A stretch of DNA of 64,000 bases from JAPLDB01 sp038206355 (GTDB taxonomy: Bacteria; Bacteroidota; Bacteroidia; AKYH767-A; 2013-40CM-41-45), in NCBI GenBank assembly GCA_038206355.1, contig JBBRAY010000012.1, forward strand, positions 17,158-81,157, written 5' to 3'. The position numbers were made by a program, and so were the translations under genes. Shown here one piece after another: positions 35,596 through 44,414 of this stretch. The notes beneath the pieces were generated by a model. It was not told the origin of the DNA and did no database searches. It saw only the letters and a list, made by a program, of their open reading frames with translations. Positions within the stretch are counted from its first letter, which is position 1. Every line of letters starts with the position of its first letter.

Positions 35596-37539
35596 CTACT
35601 CAATAACTACTTCATAAATCTCACCCAAGATATCATTCTTCGGGAATGGAACGAAATGCTGGAGGTAAGGTGACCCCGGCCACCAATTGGTGTTATGCCA
35701 TTCTTGCGTGACAATCAAAAGCATCTGGTTATTGGGAATGGAAGTAACTTTATCATTCATATAACCCACCACGCGCATCTGATCAGGTTCGGGTCCGAGG
35801 CGCCATATTATTTCAGTTGGTTCCCAATCAATTTCAAAGTAATAATATTTTGATCCGAACAACGTATCGTCTTTTTCCGGAATGCGGGATGACAAGGCCC
35901 TGTACCAGTGATCCCAGCGGTGTGTCTCAAAAGTTTTATCCCCATAAGTAATGCTGTTGCAACCCACGCCAAAATTTTCCGGTTCCCAGCATGCCATATC
36001 CCAGTTGGTGCACGAAACAGAAAGCTTGTCGTCAAAATCGTCGAGGTCATCAGGGAATGTTACGTTCCAGTCTTTGGTATTGTATTGATTGGCCCGCGGA
36101 TTCTTAAATACCGGCGGATAATACTGATCAGGGCAATAAGGCGGAGTTTTCAAAATTTCAAAATCAATTTCCGAATAAGCAACAACGGGAACACGCTTGT
36201 CATTATGACCTCCCCAATACGTTGCCATGTAACCCTCTTTATTACAAATTCTTCTCCTGTTCCAATCCTCAGAACCCGGCGCAGACTGGCCAATCATCCA
36301 GATGGCATTGGTAAGACCGTTCCAGACGTTGTCCTTGTTGAGCAGTTCAGTCAGCTTGCATTTTACGCGCCATTTTCCGTAAGTGAATGCATGACGGGAC
36401 ATAATTCCCACACTTTCTTTTCTCCATTTTCCGGGTTCATTGCCCGGATTTTTGATGACGATTTTTTTATTTACCGGATCAGAATATACTGTTTCGCAGG
36501 GATATTTAGCAATCTGGGGAGTCGTGGAAATTAATTCTTCCCGTTTATAGAAACTTTCATTCCATCGGTATTCCGTTTTTGAATAATTGTCATTGAGCAC
36601 ATCACTGACAACGGGAATATTTTCAAGCCGCATTGTTTCATTGATGTTATTCATGAACTGGGAAAATGTTGCATTGTTATAAGTGCCGGAATCCTGACCG
36701 CATCCTCCGGTGAAATGCTTTCGGCTTTCCTCGTCATCAAAGTCCATTGGTTCCACATAGATGCCGGCCCCCAGGTTCAGACGGGCAGTCACTTTCAATT
36801 CGACTTGAGATTTTACCGATGCAATATTGGCAAGCTTTTTCCCTTCGCCATGGAGGAAGTAATAATAAGGGTTTGCAAATACGTTTCCTTTTTGCAAATG
36901 AATGTTCCTGATATATGCAGGAATTTCCGAAGTAAGATTTTCTCCTGATGATACGACAAGTAAAAAGCTATAGCGACCAACTCTTGGGTTGCGTTTCCAC
37001 CGGTCATTTTTTCCATTGCTGAAGAACAATTCCTCATTGCGCGGGTTGCCAACGATGCGTATCGAATCGGAAATGGTGTGAAAGTCACCATCTGCAACAA
37101 TCAGAGGTGATTCTTTGAATGTCACATCCGTATTTTCCCAGCTACCGTAGAAATTCTCGGCTGCAAATCCATTTTCTTTATTTGAGATTGAATCCTTCTC
37201 ATTGAATTTATAAGACTCGTTCTGATAAAAAATTTTGTAATAAAATTTTTCAGGAGATGTTTTATTGTTTTTCAGCGCAAAAGTGAAAACAAAAACACCT
37301 TCTTTCGTTTGTCTCACGGAAGGAATAATAAATCCGTCATTCATTGCGCCGGTGTAATCGAGATCCATCTTCACAATTCCGTCTTTGCTGTCACCTGCAT
37401 TCGACAGGGCATTGAAATCTCTCAGTGTAAATGCCGACGTGCTGATGGAGGTATTTTCCCGTTCATCCTTCGCTGACTGATTACAGGCGAAAAACGTGAA
37501 GAGGAAACAGAGAAATAATATTCGCTTGAAGATGGCCAT
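35596..37539 (-). CDS. GH16-type glycoside hydrolase-like lipoprotein
   Basis: 647 residues. A lipoprotein signal (MAIFKRILFLCFLFTFF then ACNQ) anchors it in a membrane. Residues about 30-330 form a beta-rich N-terminal region with no clear family. The C-terminal half has concanavalin-like GH16 features: FTYGKWRVKCKLTE, GLTNAIWMIGQ, the catalytic-type sequence YSEIDFEIL (E-x-D-x-E of GH16) and YYFEIDWEPTEIIWRLG. GH16 enzymes cut beta-glucans, laminarin, agar and similar polysaccharides, but the target here is unknown and the family assignment is by motif. Its start overlaps the stop of the upstream 753-aa gene by one base (TAATG), so the two are translationally coupled. Confidence 0.78.
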   Translation of the reverse strand: MAIFKRILFLCFLFTFFACNQSAKDERENTSISTSAFTLRDFNALSNAGDSKDGIVKMDLDYTGAMNDGFIIPSVRQTKEGVFVFTFALKNNKTSPEKFYYKIFYQNESYKFNEKDSISNKENGFAAENFYGSWENTDVTFKESPLIVADGDFHTISDSIRIVGNPRNEELFFSNGKNDRWKRNPRVGRYSFLLVVSSGENLTSEIPAYIRNIHLQKGNVFANPYYYFLHGEGKKLANIASVKSQVELKVTARLNLGAGIYVEPMDFDDEESRKHFTGGCGQDSGTYNNATFSQFMNNINETMRLENIPVVSDVLNDNYSKTEYRWNESFYKREELISTTPQIAKYPCETVYSDPVNKKIVIKNPGNEPGKWRKESVGIMSRHAFTYGKWRVKCKLTELLNKDNVWNGLTNAIWMIGQSAPGSEDWNRRRICNKEGYMATYWGGHNDKRVPVVAYSEIDFEILKTPPYCPDQYYPPVFKNPRANQYNTKDWNVTFPDDLDDFDDKLSVSCTNWDMACWEPENFGVGCNSITYGDKTFETHRWDHWYRALSSRIPEKDDTLFGSKYYYFEIDWEPTEIIWRLGPEPDQMRVVGYMNDKVTSIPNNQMLLIVTQEWHNTNWWPGSPYLQHFVPFPKNDILGEIYEVVIE

Positions 37540-39800
37540 TACTCTGCAGCTTTATAATGATAAAATAAAAATCCCGAAGGCATTCCTTTTACTTCTTCGA
37601 ATTCCCTGCAATGCCGGCCGTTAAAATTGGCATCTTTACAATTGCGCATCATTACAAGTAACGCATCAACACCGGTACCGAAAAAATCCCCTTTAATAAA
37701 TTTTGAATATTCATAATACTTCGGGTTTCTGTTCTGGTCGGGTTGTTTAAAATCCATTTGCGACTGAATAGTAATTCCATTGTCGTTAAGCAAAACCTTT
37801 TTGAAGTCAAATCGCCATTCTTTATCTAAGTAAAATAAATCGTAAGAGGATTTTTCAAATTTTCCGGAGAAGAAAACAGAATGTGTGTTATAGAAAGCCA
37901 GAAAACTTTTATCTTTAAATTCAATTATAGAGCAATTGTTTTTTCCTGCACTGAAATCAAGCATACAATAATCCGGTTTATGATCTTTTTCACTGAATAA
38001 AAGAACCCTGTCACGTCCGGGACTCATTGCCACTTGCTGAACAGCACGCACAGTTTCGAATGACATTTTACCTGTTCCTTCAATTTCAAATCTCCCGTTT
38101 CTCCAGGCTAGCAGTACCCATTGGCCGTCTGATGAAATAAAAGCGATTTCCGATCTGTTGTCACCTGTAAAATTACCGGCGGTTACATTCCAGGATTTAC
38201 TGCTGAGGTCAAAGCCATTAATCGTTTGTGAAAGCAGGTCCTGTTTTATTTTGTCGTCAGAATTCTTATTGCAAATCTTTTCTGCATTGCCTGAATATTT
38301 TATGCGTTGTACTTCAATTTTTCCGGATGTGTCGAACAAAAGAATTTCTTCCTGATTCATATCTTCAAAAAAACCTTTCACGGCTATTTTACCATTCACC
38401 GGATCGGTAGATTGTCCGGAAAACGACTGCACAAATTTTTTGTCATTGTTACACCAGGTATACAATGACCAACCGGTTTTGTTTGCAATGAATATGTCGT
38501 CTCCAGAGTTGTTTCGAGAGATAAATCTACCTGCCAGCACGAGGTCTTCAGGATTTAGTTCACCTTTTTTTTCATCGTTAATAAGGTAAACAGTTGACGG
38601 ATTGAAAACGGAGTCGGCGGAAAATAATTCCTGCTTAAAAGGCGGCTTATTTTTTCCGGGTGTACTTATGATATCTCCTGACAGATTAATGATCACTCCT
38701 GAAGAAGCCCCTTCCGGTTTTGGAACATCACCATAAACAATTTCCAGGTCATCAGCATAAACAGTCCCGCCTTTTTTATTCCATAGATATACTTTTGAAA
38801 TGTCTTCCGGCGAAGTTTTAATTTCCCTGAGATCAGCCCTGAAATTAATTTTATGCCACTGATTTTTTTTCAGATTCATTTTGTCTGTGGCTTTTCCCTG
38901 CCAGGTAATGGAAGTGCCATCTGCATGTTCCAGAGCAACCACCAGCGTGACTACAGGATCATTGTCTTTTGGGTAGATCCATATGCTGGCAGAAATGAAT
39001 TTTACCGTATCGTAAGCCACATCAGAAAATCGCCGGATAATATTATCACTATAAGTATCTGAGCCGGACAATACGATAGAGTAGCTTCCTGAATGCGCAA
39101 CAACATTACTCTGGTTGCCCGGGGAGGGATTATTTTCTGCCGGTTCAAAATCATAAAAAAAATTCTGCTGTTGCCTTAGTTTTATTCCACGACTACTTTC
39201 CTCTTCTGTAAAAAATTCAATTTTTATATCATCAATATAAAACAACCCTTTTCCTTCATTCCATGGATAAAATTTCAAAATGGCGTCCGGCGTCCATAAG
39301 GAAGGATTAACAGGAATGATCATTTCAACAGGATTCCATTTTTTTATGGAGGCATTCATTTCTTCCTGGTGGTATTCGAGAATTTTACCTGATGTTCCGG
39401 TAACCGCGAATACCAAGTTTGCTTTTTTCAACTGCTGATCGGAATAAATCTGAAATGAAACCCTGGCTTGTTTTATTTTGTCATATTGAGATATCTCACT
39501 TCCCTTTTTCAAAAAAGTTATTCCGTATTCAATTTGATCAGAAAGTTTGTTGGAGAATTGTCCTGAAAAATATTTTTCGGATGATCTGTCTCCGCGCCAT
39601 GTTTCCTGATCCGGATTTTCCATGTCATTAAAAAAAACTGAAGTTGCTGTCAATGTCATTAATTTTGGAATGGAATCAGTTGCGACTATTTTTTCAACCG
39701 TTGGCACGGTAACAACAGGACCTCTTTTGAAGGTAAAATAAATTGCCATGGCAACGCCAATGAACAAGAGTAAAAGCAATATTATTTTCTTCTGCGACAA
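37539..39800 (-). CDS. Membrane-anchored carbohydrate-binding/FG-GAP-like protein
   Basis: 753 residues. An N-terminal membrane anchor (KKIILLLLLFIGVAMAIYF) is followed by two jelly-roll modules resembling CBM4/9-like carbohydrate-binding domains (about residues 55-210, ending GLFYIDDIKIEFF, and 215-365, ending TVYADDLEIVYGD). The C-terminal half has FG-GAP/VCBS-like beta-propeller repeats (VTAGNFTGDNRSEIAFISSD, then GDFFGTGVDALLVMM). It has no catalytic motif. One-base overlap with the GH16-like lipoprotein gene suggests that the two proteins act as a binding/hydrolysing pair at the cell surface or periplasm. Domain calls are by eye. Confidence 0.7.
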   Translation of the reverse strand: MSQKKIILLLLLFIGVAMAIYFTFKRGPVVTVPTVEKIVATDSIPKLMTLTATSVFFNDMENPDQETWRGDRSSEKYFSGQFSNKLSDQIEYGITFLKKGSEISQYDKIKQARVSFQIYSDQQLKKANLVFAVTGTSGKILEYHQEEMNASIKKWNPVEMIIPVNPSLWTPDAILKFYPWNEGKGLFYIDDIKIEFFTEEESSRGIKLRQQQNFFYDFEPAENNPSPGNQSNVVAHSGSYSIVLSGSDTYSDNIIRRFSDVAYDTVKFISASIWIYPKDNDPVVTLVVALEHADGTSITWQGKATDKMNLKKNQWHKINFRADLREIKTSPEDISKVYLWNKKGGTVYADDLEIVYGDVPKPEGASSGVIINLSGDIISTPGKNKPPFKQELFSADSVFNPSTVYLINDEKKGELNPEDLVLAGRFISRNNSGDDIFIANKTGWSLYTWCNNDKKFVQSFSGQSTDPVNGKIAVKGFFEDMNQEEILLFDTSGKIEVQRIKYSGNAEKICNKNSDDKIKQDLLSQTINGFDLSSKSWNVTAGNFTGDNRSEIAFISSDGQWVLLAWRNGRFEIEGTGKMSFETVRAVQQVAMSPGRDRVLLFSEKDHKPDYCMLDFSAGKNNCSIIEFKDKSFLAFYNTHSVFFSGKFEKSSYDLFYLDKEWRFDFKKVLLNDNGITIQSQMDFKQPDQNRNPKYYEYSKFIKGDFFGTGVDALLVMMRNCKDANFNGRHCREFEEVKGMPSGFLFYHYKAAE

Positions 39801-39866
39801 TGATCTTGTAGATTAGTTATTCAGGCCCTGATATTTGATTTTTTAATCCGGCCAATCAAATTCAAG

Positions 39867-40122
39867 TTATGAATTCAGGTTACTTTCGAGTACAATATAG
39901 ATTACTGCTTTGAATTTTTCGATGTCCGGGGTTTTTAAATTTTTACCATTTTCAAATGCATCGAAAATAAAAACGGATCGGTCGAAACTTTCCGCAAGAA
40001 AAGGTTCCCGTAACCTCTATATTATTTAAGTATGCGAGCTCGGAATTTCCTGAGCCGCCATCACCACAACCGGCACCGAATATTGCAATGGCTCCCAAAC
40101 ACAAAAGATAATAATTTTTCAT
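39867..40122 (-). pseudogene. Small lipoprotein gene with a frameshift
   Basis: From an ATG at 40122 the minus strand encodes MKNYYLLCLGAIAIFG then AGCGDGG, a lipoprotein signal with lipobox FGAGC, and continues to IEVTG. After about 40010 this frame turns unlike protein and stops at 39952. A neighbouring frame continues smoothly as EPFLAESFDRSVFIFDAFEN then GKNLKTPDIEKFKAVIYIV and LESNLNS, ending in TAA at 39867. One base change in the 39985-40012 stretch would give one protein of about 84 residues. It is either a real mutation or a sequencing error. It lies upstream of, and in line with, the 753-aa gene, so it may be the first gene of that operon. Confidence 0.7.
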
Positions 40123-40319
40123 CTGTAAATATTTTTTGCTTCACAATGGCCGTCCATATTCATTTCTTTTTGTATGCAATTGGCTGTGCCTGTTTCATGA
40201 TATTTTAAACGGATGCAATTCTACAAAATTCATTTATTGATATGCATTTGAAGATTAAGTAGCCAATGGCGGATAGGTCAATCAGGGTGAAAACAAATCT
40301 GCCATGAGGGGAAATAAAT

Positions 40320-41318
40320 TCAGAACTCACTACACCATGCTTCCACCATTTCCATTTCTTCTTTTCCTACCCAGCCATTCTCAATCATCAGTTGATAGCA
40401 TCTGCTCAGGTTTTCAGAAAGGTGCTGAACTCCTGATTTCAGGTCCAGTTCATCCAGCAACGTACACATCCTGAAATTATTGAGGTAGCCGGGAACTTCA
40501 TCGGCAAAATCTTTCAGCAGACTATGCGCATTTCTTTCCTGCCAGACATCTGCAGAATGAAATAAAATATTCCAGCCACAAGTCCATCCGATACGCTGTG
40601 CAATAAAGCTTCTCCAGATGTCTGTCATACGGAAACTGCAATAGGAGGGGAGATACATCAACGGGAATGCTTCTTTTTTCCAGACGGTATTTTGGGAGTT
40701 GAACGGACACCAGGAACCTTTTCCTAGAAGCAAGGGTGTTTTTTTCTCAAAGTTCATTGGCAGTTTCATTGTCATTCTGTAAACAGCATCAACATCAGGA
40801 TTTTCATCAGCAAGGCCCTGGTAAATTTTGATATTGTCAGGTTCAATTGTGGTTACAGAGAGATATTCTTTAATGGTACCAGATTCCTGCAATTCTTCCA
40901 GTGGAAACCCCCTTGGCCAGATGTTATCATCTGAAAAATAACGGTATGCATTTACCCAGCCTTTGTTTTTCGCTACCCTTGCGGAATCAGGAGTCAGATT
41001 TTTTTTCCAGAAATTTTCTCTTGGTAAATTGTCGTCATCTGTTTCAATGATAACGTCTTTGTTTTTATTGAGAAGGTAGCCGAGGTTTTTCCTGCCGTAA
41101 TGTTTTTCAGGAAGTAATTTCGCCAGTTTAAATGGCATATCTCGTTGCTCTTCAATACCTGCAAAGCGGCATCCGTTAAGGTTAAAGTCCTTTGGGGATT
41201 TGGTATCACCAATGACCATGAATTCAATTCCGTTTTTATTGCACCCTTCTGCAAAAGACTTCATTGCTTCATTTGGCGAGGAGATGGAGGTAATAATGAG
41301 GGCAGTATTCTGAGACAT
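40320..41318 (-). CDS. STELLO/DUF288-like glycosyltransferase
   Basis: 332 residues. A GT-A-like N-terminus (ALIITSISSPNEAMKSFAEG) with a GDTKSPKDF motif, then RKNLGYLLNKNKDVIIETDD followed by DNLPR (the DDD metal/nucleotide-sugar motif), matches the STELLO (DUF288) family described in plants, protists and bacteria. Further conserved parts are VDAVYRMT and WCPFNSQNTVW. In plants STELLO proteins act in cell-wall glycan assembly; the role in bacteria is not established. It has no membrane segment and no signal peptide. It stands alone between the lipoprotein relic and the nuo operon, divergent from nuoA. Confidence 0.75.
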   Translation of the reverse strand: MSQNTALIITSISSPNEAMKSFAEGCNKNGIEFMVIGDTKSPKDFNLNGCRFAGIEEQRDMPFKLAKLLPEKHYGRKNLGYLLNKNKDVIIETDDDNLPRENFWKKNLTPDSARVAKNKGWVNAYRYFSDDNIWPRGFPLEELQESGTIKEYLSVTTIEPDNIKIYQGLADENPDVDAVYRMTMKLPMNFEKKTPLLLGKGSWCPFNSQNTVWKKEAFPLMYLPSYCSFRMTDIWRSFIAQRIGWTCGWNILFHSADVWQERNAHSLLKDFADEVPGYLNNFRMCTLLDELDLKSGVQHLSENLSRCYQLMIENGWVGKEEMEMVEAWCSEF

Positions 41319-41692
41319 GAATTTTAAATTATTTGCAAAGAAAATATTTCTATTGAACTCTAAAGAATTTAGTGAACCGTCCGAAAATTGAGAAATGATA
41401 AAACAGTTACTTAATCCGGAGTTCCGAAAGCTACTGAAATAAACGTATAGCTGAGTAAACCGGAAATGAGTATGATGCGTCAGCCTGAATATTTATGCAA
41501 AACTTTGTGCTTCCGCTCTGGTGGCAGTTTTTAAGTCATTGCCGCTAAGGCACAAAGACACGGTGAAAGGCAAATCTAATAAGGATATTTATTCGTTATT
41601 CTCAACCTGAAACAGAACCGAATTGAGGATAATTTCCGTGGAGAATTTTCTTTCTATTGATATGTATTATATACATTAGCCGCCACAATAAT
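41319..41692. promoter_or_regulatory. Divergent intergenic region ahead of the nuo operon
   Basis: 374 bases without a gene between the STELLO-like gene (minus) and nuoA (plus); both promoters must lie here. Near the nuoA start the sequence tatacattag (41669-41678) is one base from a TAnnTTTG box, but no good -33 partner is visible. No riboswitch or repeat was seen. Confidence 0.4.
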
Positions 41693-42043
41693 ATGGGTGC
41701 AGGTTCACTGATAATGCTGATCATTTGCGGAGTTGTTTTCTCCGGCGGGACTATATTAGTCTCGAAATTTTTCGTCCCGCGAACCTATAATGCGCAAAAA
41801 CAGGAAGCCTATGAATGTGGTGTCCCTTCCCAGGGAACATCATGGGTTCAATATAATGTGGGCTACTATTTATTTGCATTGATCTTTCTGGTCTTTGATG
41901 TAGAAATTGTATTTCTTTATCCATGGGCTGTAGTTTTGAGAGAAGTAGGAATGGTTGCTTTCGTTGAAATATTATTTTTCATAGCCATATTGTTTTTAGG
42001 ATTGTTGTATGCATGGAAGAAAGGAGCATTAAAATGGATGTAA
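41693..42043 (+). CDS. nuoA: NADH-quinone oxidoreductase subunit A
   Basis: 116 residues from the ATG at 41693; the longer frame adds 12 residues and is not favoured. Three membrane helices and the signature YECGVPSQGTSWVQYNVGYY followed by LFALIFLVFDVEIVFLYPWA identify NuoA. It is the first gene of the operon; its stop overlaps the nuoB start by 10 bases. Confidence 0.95.
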   Translation: MGAGSLIMLIICGVVFSGGTILVSKFFVPRTYNAQKQEAYECGVPSQGTSWVQYNVGYYLFALIFLVFDVEIVFLYPWAVVLREVGMVAFVEILFFIAILFLGLLYAWKKGALKWM

Positions 42044-42564
42044 GTCAAAAACCCGATATGAAAAATTTCCCCGGGGAAGTTCACGAGACGCCGGGAGGAG
42101 GAATAATAACCAGTAAACTGGACGACCTTATTGACTGGGCCAGAAGTAATTCACTTTGGCCGCTTGTTTTCGGAACCAGTTGCTGCGCCATCGAGATGAT
42201 GTCCACGGCATCGGCAAAGTATGACTGGAGCAGGTTTGGTTTTGAAGTGGCACGCGCAACACCCAGGCAAGCGGATGTTATCGTTTGCGCAGGCACAATC
42301 GTTTATAAAATGGCGCCTGTTTTAAAACGGTTGTATGATCAGATGGCCGATCCTAAATACGTAATTGCCATGGGAGCATGCACCATTTCCGGCGGACCGT
42401 TCTTTTATAATACGTATTCGGTAGTAAAAGGAATTGATCACATCGTTCCCGTGGATGTATATGTTCCGGGATGTCCTCCGCGGCCTGAAGCGCTCATACA
42501 TGCATTGCTTGAGCTGCAAAAAAAAATAAGGACGGAGACGCCGATGTCGGGGAGAAAAAAATGA
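42034..42564 (+). CDS. nuoB: NADH-quinone oxidoreductase subunit B
   Basis: 176 residues from the ATG at 42034. The ligands for iron-sulfur cluster N2 are visible: two adjacent cysteines in FGTSCCAIEMMS, the cysteine in MGACTISGGPF and that in YVPGCPPRPEAL. N2 passes electrons to quinone at the NuoB/NuoD interface. It overlaps nuoA. A longer in-frame start at 42013 would lie inside nuoA and is less likely. Confidence 0.96.
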   Translation: MDVSQKPDMKNFPGEVHETPGGGIITSKLDDLIDWARSNSLWPLVFGTSCCAIEMMSTASAKYDWSRFGFEVARATPRQADVIVCAGTIVYKMAPVLKRLYDQMADPKYVIAMGACTISGGPFFYNTYSVVKGIDHIVPVDVYVPGCPPRPEALIHALLELQKKIRTETPMSGRKK

Positions 42565-42566
42565 TG

Positions 42567-42697
42567 TACTAAATACGAATGGCTACTAATTTACATGGTA
42601 CTAAATACGAATAACAACGAATATACAAATAACGAATGTGTACAAATGCAGAGTTAGTAATTCGCCTTTTCGTTGAAGATTCGTTATTCGGTGGGGT
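42567..42697. repeat. Intergenic CGAAT-rich repeat between nuoB and nuoC
   Basis: Two tandem copies of tactaaatacgaat (42567-42580 and 42599-42612) start the block. It ends in attcgttattcggtgggg, which matches the reverse complement of 61038-61055 at 16 of 18 positions. This element interrupts the nuo operon without separating it functionally, as nuoC follows in the same direction. Confidence 0.75.
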
Positions 42698-42741
42698 AAT
42701 AACGTTGTTCGACGAAGTAATGCAATGCCATTGAAAAAGAA

Positions 42742-43194
42742 ATGACAACTGAAGATCTGAATCAATTTATTTCGCAGCAAATCCCGGAAGCGGTTTTTGA
42801 GGAGGGGCAGTTTCTAAATGCGATTGTTGAAGGCGACAAAGCATTTGCACTTTTGAAATTGTTACGTGAAAATCCTGAAACTGAATTTGATTATCTGTTT
42901 TGCGAAAGTGGAGTGGACTGGAAAGATTTTTTTTATGTAGTATATCACCTCACTTCCAGAAAACACAAGCATACTGTTGTTGTCAAAGCAAAAATAATGG
43001 ACCGAGTAGATCCCAAGATTGAATCTGTTGCCGGTATCTGGAAAACGGCTGAGATGAATGAACTCGAAATCTTCGATCTCTTTGGAATAAAATTTTTGAA
43101 TCACCCGAATCTCCGAAGGTTATTTTTGGATGATACCTGGGGATTTCCGCTGAGAAAAGATTATACAGATGAAACAAATATAGTCGCTTTGTAA
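42742..43194 (+). CDS. nuoC: NADH-quinone oxidoreductase subunit C
   Basis: 150 residues. It has the NuoC fold with DYLFCESGVDWKDFFYVVYH and the signature NELEIFDLFGIKFLNHPNLR followed by RLFL. The C-terminal GFPLRKDYTDET is typical. It belongs to the hydrophilic connecting module. Its stop codon is followed directly by the nuoD ATG, so translation is coupled. NuoC is separate from NuoD here, not fused as in E. coli. Confidence 0.94.
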   Translation: MTTEDLNQFISQQIPEAVFEEGQFLNAIVEGDKAFALLKLLRENPETEFDYLFCESGVDWKDFFYVVYHLTSRKHKHTVVVKAKIMDRVDPKIESVAGIWKTAEMNELEIFDLFGIKFLNHPNLRRLFLDDTWGFPLRKDYTDETNIVAL

Positions 43195-44313
43195 ATGGAA
43201 CCTGATCAACCTGTCATATCCGACACCGGTGATTTCACAATCAACATGGGCCCTCAGCATCCGAGTACCCATGGTGTGCTGCACCTGAAAGTGACGTTGA
43301 ATGGAGAGACGATCAAAAACGTTGAGCCGCATTTAGGTTATATCCACCGCTCTATTGAAAAAATGAGCGAAGCTGCTTCTTACAGGAATTTTATTTACCT
43401 CACCAGCCGGATGGATTATTTGAGTGCGCACATGAATAATCAGGCATGTGCCATGGCCGTGGAGAAAGGATTGCAACTCGAAATTCCCGCACGCGCAAAA
43501 GTGATTCGTATGCTGATGTCGGAACTCACAAGGCTTGCATCGCATCAACTTTGGTGGGGAGCTTTAGGGTTAGATCTCGGAGCCATCACGCCCTACTTTC
43601 TTGGTTTCCGTGATCGCGAAGAAATCCTGGATATCTTTGAAGAGACATGCGGTGCAAGGTTGACAATGAATTATAATATTCCGGGCGGATTAATGTATGA
43701 CATTCATCCCAACTTCGTAGGAAAAGTAAAAACGTTTTTGAATAACTTCAGAGATCACCTTCCTGAATACAAGCAACTGCTCACAGGAAATGTTATTTTC
43801 GAAGCACGTACAAAAGGTGTTGGAATTCTCACTCCTGAAGATGCAATTTCATTCGGTTGTACCGGTGCGGTTGCACGCGGATCAGGAATTAGTTGCGATG
43901 TACGCAAGTGGAATCCATATGATGGTTATGAAACGGTTCAATTTGAAGAACCGCTTGAAACCGGCTGCGATTCTTATTCCCGGTACGTTGTCCGCATCAG
44001 GGAAATGGAAGAGAGCGTAAAAATTATTGAGCAGTTAATTGACAATATTCCCGATGGAGATTTTCAGGCGAAAACAAAAGTTGTGTTGAAAGTCCCAAAG
44101 GGTGAATACTATACAAGAGTGGAAACAGCAAGAGGAGAACTGGGGGTTTATTTGGTAAGTGATGGAACAGCAAGTCCGTACCGTATTAAATACCGCTCAC
44201 CGGGATTCTCAAACCTGGCTGCACTCAATACCATGGCGAAAGGAATTAAGATCGGCGATTTAGTTGCGATAATGGCTACGCTGGATTTGGTAATTCCGGA
44301 TATTGACAGATAA
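43195..44313 (+). CDS. nuoD: NADH-quinone oxidoreductase subunit D
   Basis: 372 residues, on the short side of the family. Quinone-site and family motifs are present: NMGPQHPSTHGVLHL, GYIHRSIEKMSE, ITPYFLGFRDREEILDIFEE and CGARLTMNYNIPGG. The C-terminus is IPDIDR. NuoD forms the quinone-reduction site with NuoB. The next nuo gene is nuoH, after 101 bases; nuoE, F and G, which usually lie here, are absent. Confidence 0.96.
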   Translation: MEPDQPVISDTGDFTINMGPQHPSTHGVLHLKVTLNGETIKNVEPHLGYIHRSIEKMSEAASYRNFIYLTSRMDYLSAHMNNQACAMAVEKGLQLEIPARAKVIRMLMSELTRLASHQLWWGALGLDLGAITPYFLGFRDREEILDIFEETCGARLTMNYNIPGGLMYDIHPNFVGKVKTFLNNFRDHLPEYKQLLTGNVIFEARTKGVGILTPEDAISFGCTGAVARGSGISCDVRKWNPYDGYETVQFEEPLETGCDSYSRYVVRIREMEESVKIIEQLIDNIPDGDFQAKTKVVLKVPKGEYYTRVETARGELGVYLVSDGTASPYRIKYRSPGFSNLAALNTMAKGIKIGDLVAIMATLDLVIPDIDR

Positions 44314-44414
44314 GAAGAAACAGAACACAGATGACGAAGATTGTTATTATGAAGATGGATTATTATCTGCGATAATCAAAATGATCAGCTTAATCAGCGT
44401 TCTAAAATAATTAA

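Noticed and set aside
44314..44414. Possible remnants of nuoE, nuoF or nuoG between nuoD and nuoH
   Set aside because: The 101 bases hold no frame with cysteine clusters, an NADH-binding motif or other nuoEFG character.
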